Made by a program: the position numbers and the translations under genes. The notes beneath the pieces were generated by a model that saw nothing but the letters and a program-made list of their open reading frames with translations, did not search any database and was not told where the DNA came from. DNA of 64,000 nt from Aquihabitans sp. G128. GTDB taxonomy: Bacteria; Actinomycetota; Acidimicrobiia; Acidimicrobiales; Iamiaceae. Below, one piece after another: positions 61,320-64,000 of this stretch; the stretch's first letter is position 1; each line of letters starts with the position of its first letter. The DNA lies in assembly GCF_019048865.1 (NCBI RefSeq), contig NZ_CP077604.1, positions 372,001 to 436,000 of the forward strand. The letters run 5' to 3'.

Positions 61320-62486
61320 GTGACCGACCTGTTCGACCGCTTCGCCGTCATCGACGTCGACACCCACCTGACCGAGCCCGCCGACGTGTGGACGGCGCGG
61401 GTGCCGGCCGCCCTGCACGACCGCGTCCCGCACATCGAGCGCATCGACGGCCAGGACGTGTGGGTGGCCGACGGCAACCGGCTCGGCGCGCCCGGCTTCT
61501 ACTCCATGGCCGGCTGGGACGGGGTGCTGCCCCTCTCGATCCCGGACACCTACGACGACATCGCCCCGTCGATGTACGACCCGTCCGCCCGGGTGGCGCT
61601 GCTCGACGAGGAGGGCATCGCCGCCCAGGTGCTGTACCCGAACGTCGGCGGCTTCGGGAACGGCTACTTCCTGCGCCTCGGCGACCGCGAGCTGGTGCGC
61701 TCCTGCGTGCGGGCCTACAACGACTTCCTCACCGACTGGTGCTCGGTGGCGCCCGACCGCCTGGTGGCGGTCACGGCGCTGCCCTTCTGGGACGTCGACG
61801 AGGCGGTGGCCGAGTTGCACCGGTGCGTGGCCGCCGGCCACCGGGCGGTGAACTTCTGCAACCAGCCCCAGGACTACGGCGAGCCGCCCCTGGCCCACGT
61901 CCACTGGGACCCCATCTGGGCGGCGGCGCAGGAGGCCGGGGTGTCGGTCAGCTTCCACGTGGGCGGCGGGTCGATGGGCACCCAGTTCGACGACACCGCG
62001 GGCATGGGGTGGATGACCAACTTCGCCAAGGTCTCGTCACTGATCTTCCTCGACAACATCCGCTGCGTGACCGACCTCGTCTTCGGTGGCGTCTGCCACC
62101 GCTTCCCGGAGCTGAAGCTGGTCTCGGTGGAGTCCGGCGTGGGCTGGATCCCGGGGATGCTCGAGACGTGCGACTGGCAGTGGCGCAACGGCGGCGTGCT
62201 CGACGAGCACCCCGAGTACGACCTGCTGCCCAGCGAGTACTTCGAGCGCCAGGTGTACGGCTGCTTCTGGTTCGAGCGGGGCTCGGCGCTGGAGGCCATC
62301 AGCCGGTTCCCCGACAACATCCTCTTCGAGACCGACTACCCCCACCCCACCTGCCAGCACCCCGGCCCCCGCACGCCGGCCCAGCGGCCGCGCGACTACG
62401 CCAGCGAGCTGTTCGCCGGCCTGCCCGACGAGACGGTGGCCAAGGTGCTGCACGACAACGCCGCCCGCGTCTACGGCCTGGCCTGA
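61320..62486 (+). CDS. Amidohydrolase-family (ACMSD/TIM-barrel) metal-dependent hydrolase
   Basis: 388 residues from GTG 61320. N-terminal metal motif 'VIDVDTHLTEP', then 'LLDEEGIAAQVLYPNVGGFG', 'VSFHVGGGSMG' and 'ILFETDYPHPTCQHPG', the amidohydrolase_2 pattern. These act as decarboxylases or C-C hydrolases in aromatic and steroid breakdown. It lies 11 nt after the CoA-transferase and overlaps the hydratase start by one base (TGATG). Confidence 0.9.
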   Translation: MTDLFDRFAVIDVDTHLTEPADVWTARVPAALHDRVPHIERIDGQDVWVADGNRLGAPGFYSMAGWDGVLPLSIPDTYDDIAPSMYDPSARVALLDEEGIAAQVLYPNVGGFGNGYFLRLGDRELVRSCVRAYNDFLTDWCSVAPDRLVAVTALPFWDVDEAVAELHRCVAAGHRAVNFCNQPQDYGEPPLAHVHWDPIWAAAQEAGVSVSFHVGGGSMGTQFDDTAGMGWMTNFAKVSSLIFLDNIRCVTDLVFGGVCHRFPELKLVSVESGVGWIPGMLETCDWQWRNGGVLDEHPEYDLLPSEYFERQVYGCFWFERGSALEAISRFPDNILFETDYPHPTCQHPGPRTPAQRPRDYASELFAGLPDETVAKVLHDNAARVYGLA

Positions 62487-63274
62487 TGGGCGACGCGACG
62501 GGCCTGGTGGCTCCCGAGCTCGGCTCGCCCCACCTGGTGGCCGAGGTGCGGGGCCGCGTCCTGCACCTGCGCATCGACCGGGTGGAGCGCCGCAACGCCT
62601 TCACCCAGGACATGTACCGCGGCATCAAGCGGGCGGCGGTCTGGGCCGACGAGCAGCGCGAGCTCGACGCGGTGTGCCTCACCGGCACCGACCGCTGGTT
62701 CGGCGCCGGCGGCGACATGTCCGGCGCGTCGTCAGACCCGGAGGGCCTGGCGGCGGAGTGGGACCCCACCGACCAGTTCCCGTTCCGCCACCTCGAACGC
62801 TGCTCGAAGCTGTGGGTGGCCCGCATCAACGGCCTGTGCCACGCCGGAGGCCTGGTCCTGGCGCTGCACTGCGACGTGACCATCGCCTCGGACCAGGCCC
62901 GGTTCCGGGCGCCGGAGCTGCTGCGGGGCATCCCCGACCCGTTCCTCACGGCCCGGCTCGCCGCCATGGTCGGCGTGGCCCGCGCCCGATCGCTGCTGTT
63001 CACCGCCCGAGAGGTCTCCGCCGCCGAGGCCGGGGCCATGGGCCTGGTGGGCCAGGTGGTCGCGCACGACGACCTCGACGCCGCCACCGAGGACGCCCTC
63101 GCCGCCATCGCCCGCACCGGCCCGGCCGCCCGCGCCGCGGTGAAGCGGGACCTGAACGCCCGGCTGCCGCTGGCCGACGTCGGCCTGTTCTTCCACGCCA
63201 TCCGCTCCGCCGAGATGGTCGAGGGCATGACCGCCTTCATCGAGAAGCGCGAGCCGGACTGGCCGCGCGGCTGA
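62486..63274 (+). CDS. Enoyl-CoA hydratase/isomerase-family protein
   Basis: 262 residues. Crotonase marks: 'LRIDRVERRNAFTQDMYRGI', oxyanion-hole 'FGAGGDMSGAS' and 'ARINGLCHAGGLVLALHCDVTIASDQARF', followed by 'PELLRGIPDPFLTARLAAMVG'. The position of the second catalytic Glu is occupied by 'RGIPD', so it may be an isomerase or C-C hydrolase-type crotonase rather than a classic hydratase. Last gene of the TetR-controlled operon. Confidence 0.9.
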   Translation: MGDATGLVAPELGSPHLVAEVRGRVLHLRIDRVERRNAFTQDMYRGIKRAAVWADEQRELDAVCLTGTDRWFGAGGDMSGASSDPEGLAAEWDPTDQFPFRHLERCSKLWVARINGLCHAGGLVLALHCDVTIASDQARFRAPELLRGIPDPFLTARLAAMVGVARARSLLFTAREVSAAEAGAMGLVGQVVAHDDLDAATEDALAAIARTGPAARAAVKRDLNARLPLADVGLFFHAIRSAEMVEGMTAFIEKREPDWPRG

Positions 63275-63363
63275 AGGGCGGTTGACACGACGCCCCGTCC
63301 GTGACCGACTGGACCGTCGTCCAGCTGCCACGCCGACCGTCGTGGCCGATCCAGGGGGTCTCC

Positions 63364-64000
63364 ATGTCCAACGTCCCGGCCGAGCCGCGCACCGCCATCC
63401 CGGAGGCTGCGGCCACCGACCTGACCCGGCGGTTCGCCGTCGACGGCGTGGAGCTGGCCTGGGACCGTTGGGGCGCCGGCAGCGGCACCGAGCTGGTGCT
63501 GTGCCACGGCTACTCCGGCACGGCCCACGACTTCGCCCTGCACGTCGAGCGCCTGGCGGCCGACCGGCCCGTGCTGGCCCTCGACCACCGGGGCCACGGC
63601 CGCTCCACCAAGCTGGGCCGGGCCGATGGCTACGCCATCGACCGCCTGGCAGCGGACCTCGTCGCCTTCGTCGAAGCCACGGCCTCCGGACCGGTCGACC
63701 TGCTCGGCCACTCCATGGGCGGGCGCATCGCCCTGCTCGCCACGCTGGCCCGCCCGGACCTGGTGCGGTCGCTGGTGCTGATGGACACCAGCCCCTGGTC
63801 GTTCCGGGCCGAGGACGCCGGCATCGCCGCGCTGGTCGACGCCTTCCTCGCCGCCTTCGACCCGACGCAGGGCCTGCCCGACCCCACGCTCATGGCCGGA
63901 CCGGAGGACGCGCTGATCGCCGACACGACGCCCGCCTGGTGGCAAGCGCGCAAGGTCGAGCTCTGGGGCACCTTCGATCCCTACGCCCTGAAGGCCCTCG
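63364..64000 (+). CDS. Alpha/beta-fold hydrolase, 3' end beyond window
   Basis: The visible part (212 codons) has 'TELVLCHGYSGTAHDFALHVERLAADRPVLALDHRGHGRS' (oxyanion-hole and strand-turn) and nucleophile 'DLLGHSMGGRIALLA' (Ser about 117). The acid lies in 'LVLMDTSPW' or beyond; the His is outside the window. ATG 63364 has GGGGG a few nt upstream; an in-frame GTG at 63301 is an alternative. A TTGACA at 63282 suggests its own promoter. It could hydrolyse an ester formed by the monooxygenase. Confidence 0.85.
   Translation, partial: MSNVPAEPRTAIPEAAATDLTRRFAVDGVELAWDRWGAGSGTELVLCHGYSGTAHDFALHVERLAADRPVLALDHRGHGRSTKLGRADGYAIDRLAADLVAFVEATASGPVDLLGHSMGGRIALLATLARPDLVRSLVLMDTSPWSFRAEDAGIAALVDAFLAAFDPTQGLPDPTLMAGPEDALIADTTPAWWQARKVELWGTFDPYALKAL

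Noticed and set aside
1-64000. CRISPR array or cas genes
   Set aside because: No regularly spaced short repeats or Cas motifs were seen anywhere in the window.

Overview
The window is from a very GC-rich actinobacterium. F420-type (LLM-class) oxidoreductases, a DosR-like hypoxia/redox two-component system, an ECF41 sigma factor, an S-box-clan riboswitch and many leaderless-looking promoters fit Actinobacteria, possibly Acidimicrobiia. That assignment is an inference; no rRNA or species marker is present.

Layout. (1) 1-9092, chromosomal left flank: the 3' part of a frameshifted N6-adenine DNA methyltransferase, a SAM-riboswitch-controlled methionine operon (metX plus a trans-sulfuration enzyme), a Gfo/Idh/MocA oxidoreductase, an Fpg/Nei-family glycosylase with a changed zinc finger, and small conserved or membrane proteins. 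(2) 9093-46178, a tRNA-Gly gene carrying an integrated element of about 37 kb. A perfect 79-bp direct repeat (9123-9201 and 46100-46178) holds the 3' end of the tRNA and its terminator. A tyrosine integrase and an excisionase-like gene lie just inside the right end. (3) 46272-64000, chromosomal right flank: F420-type enzymes, a DosR-like regulator/sensor pair with two matching operator boxes, a multicopper oxidase, an adenosine-deaminase-family protein, and a TetR-controlled divergent cluster that looks catabolic (flavin monooxygenase, Zn-alcohol dehydrogenase, fused CoA-transferase, amidohydrolase, enoyl-CoA hydratase).

Inside the element. The left end carries a Gabija-type defence pair (OLD-family ATPase/TOPRIM nuclease plus UvrD-like helicase). 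Next come an OmpR-type two-component system, an EfeU iron permease with a cupredoxin lipoprotein, DedA, a translationally coupled run of two phosphodiester-glycosidase-like proteins and a UbiA prenyltransferase, two PAP2 phosphatases, a COG4705 membrane protein and a second two-component system. The middle holds a coupled gene pair that looks like a split, catalytically degenerate large serine recombinase, and a TIGR02391-type/HNH nuclease pair. The right third has a D5-type primase-helicase with small unknown genes, an ECF41 sigma/CMD operon divergent from an NAD(P)-binding gene with matching ECF41 promoters on both strands, gene remnants, an HxlR/YCII divergent pair and the integration genes. 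I see no capsid, terminase, relaxase or conjugation genes, so the element looks like a genomic island or phage-satellite-like element rather than a complete prophage or ICE.

The main leads are the defence-rich island (Gabija-like pair, TIGR02391+HNH pair, split recombinase-like pair), the ECF41 autoregulatory promoter pair, the DosR-like boxes, and a recurrent TANNNT-6-to-9-nt-start-codon arrangement that suggests widespread leaderless transcription.
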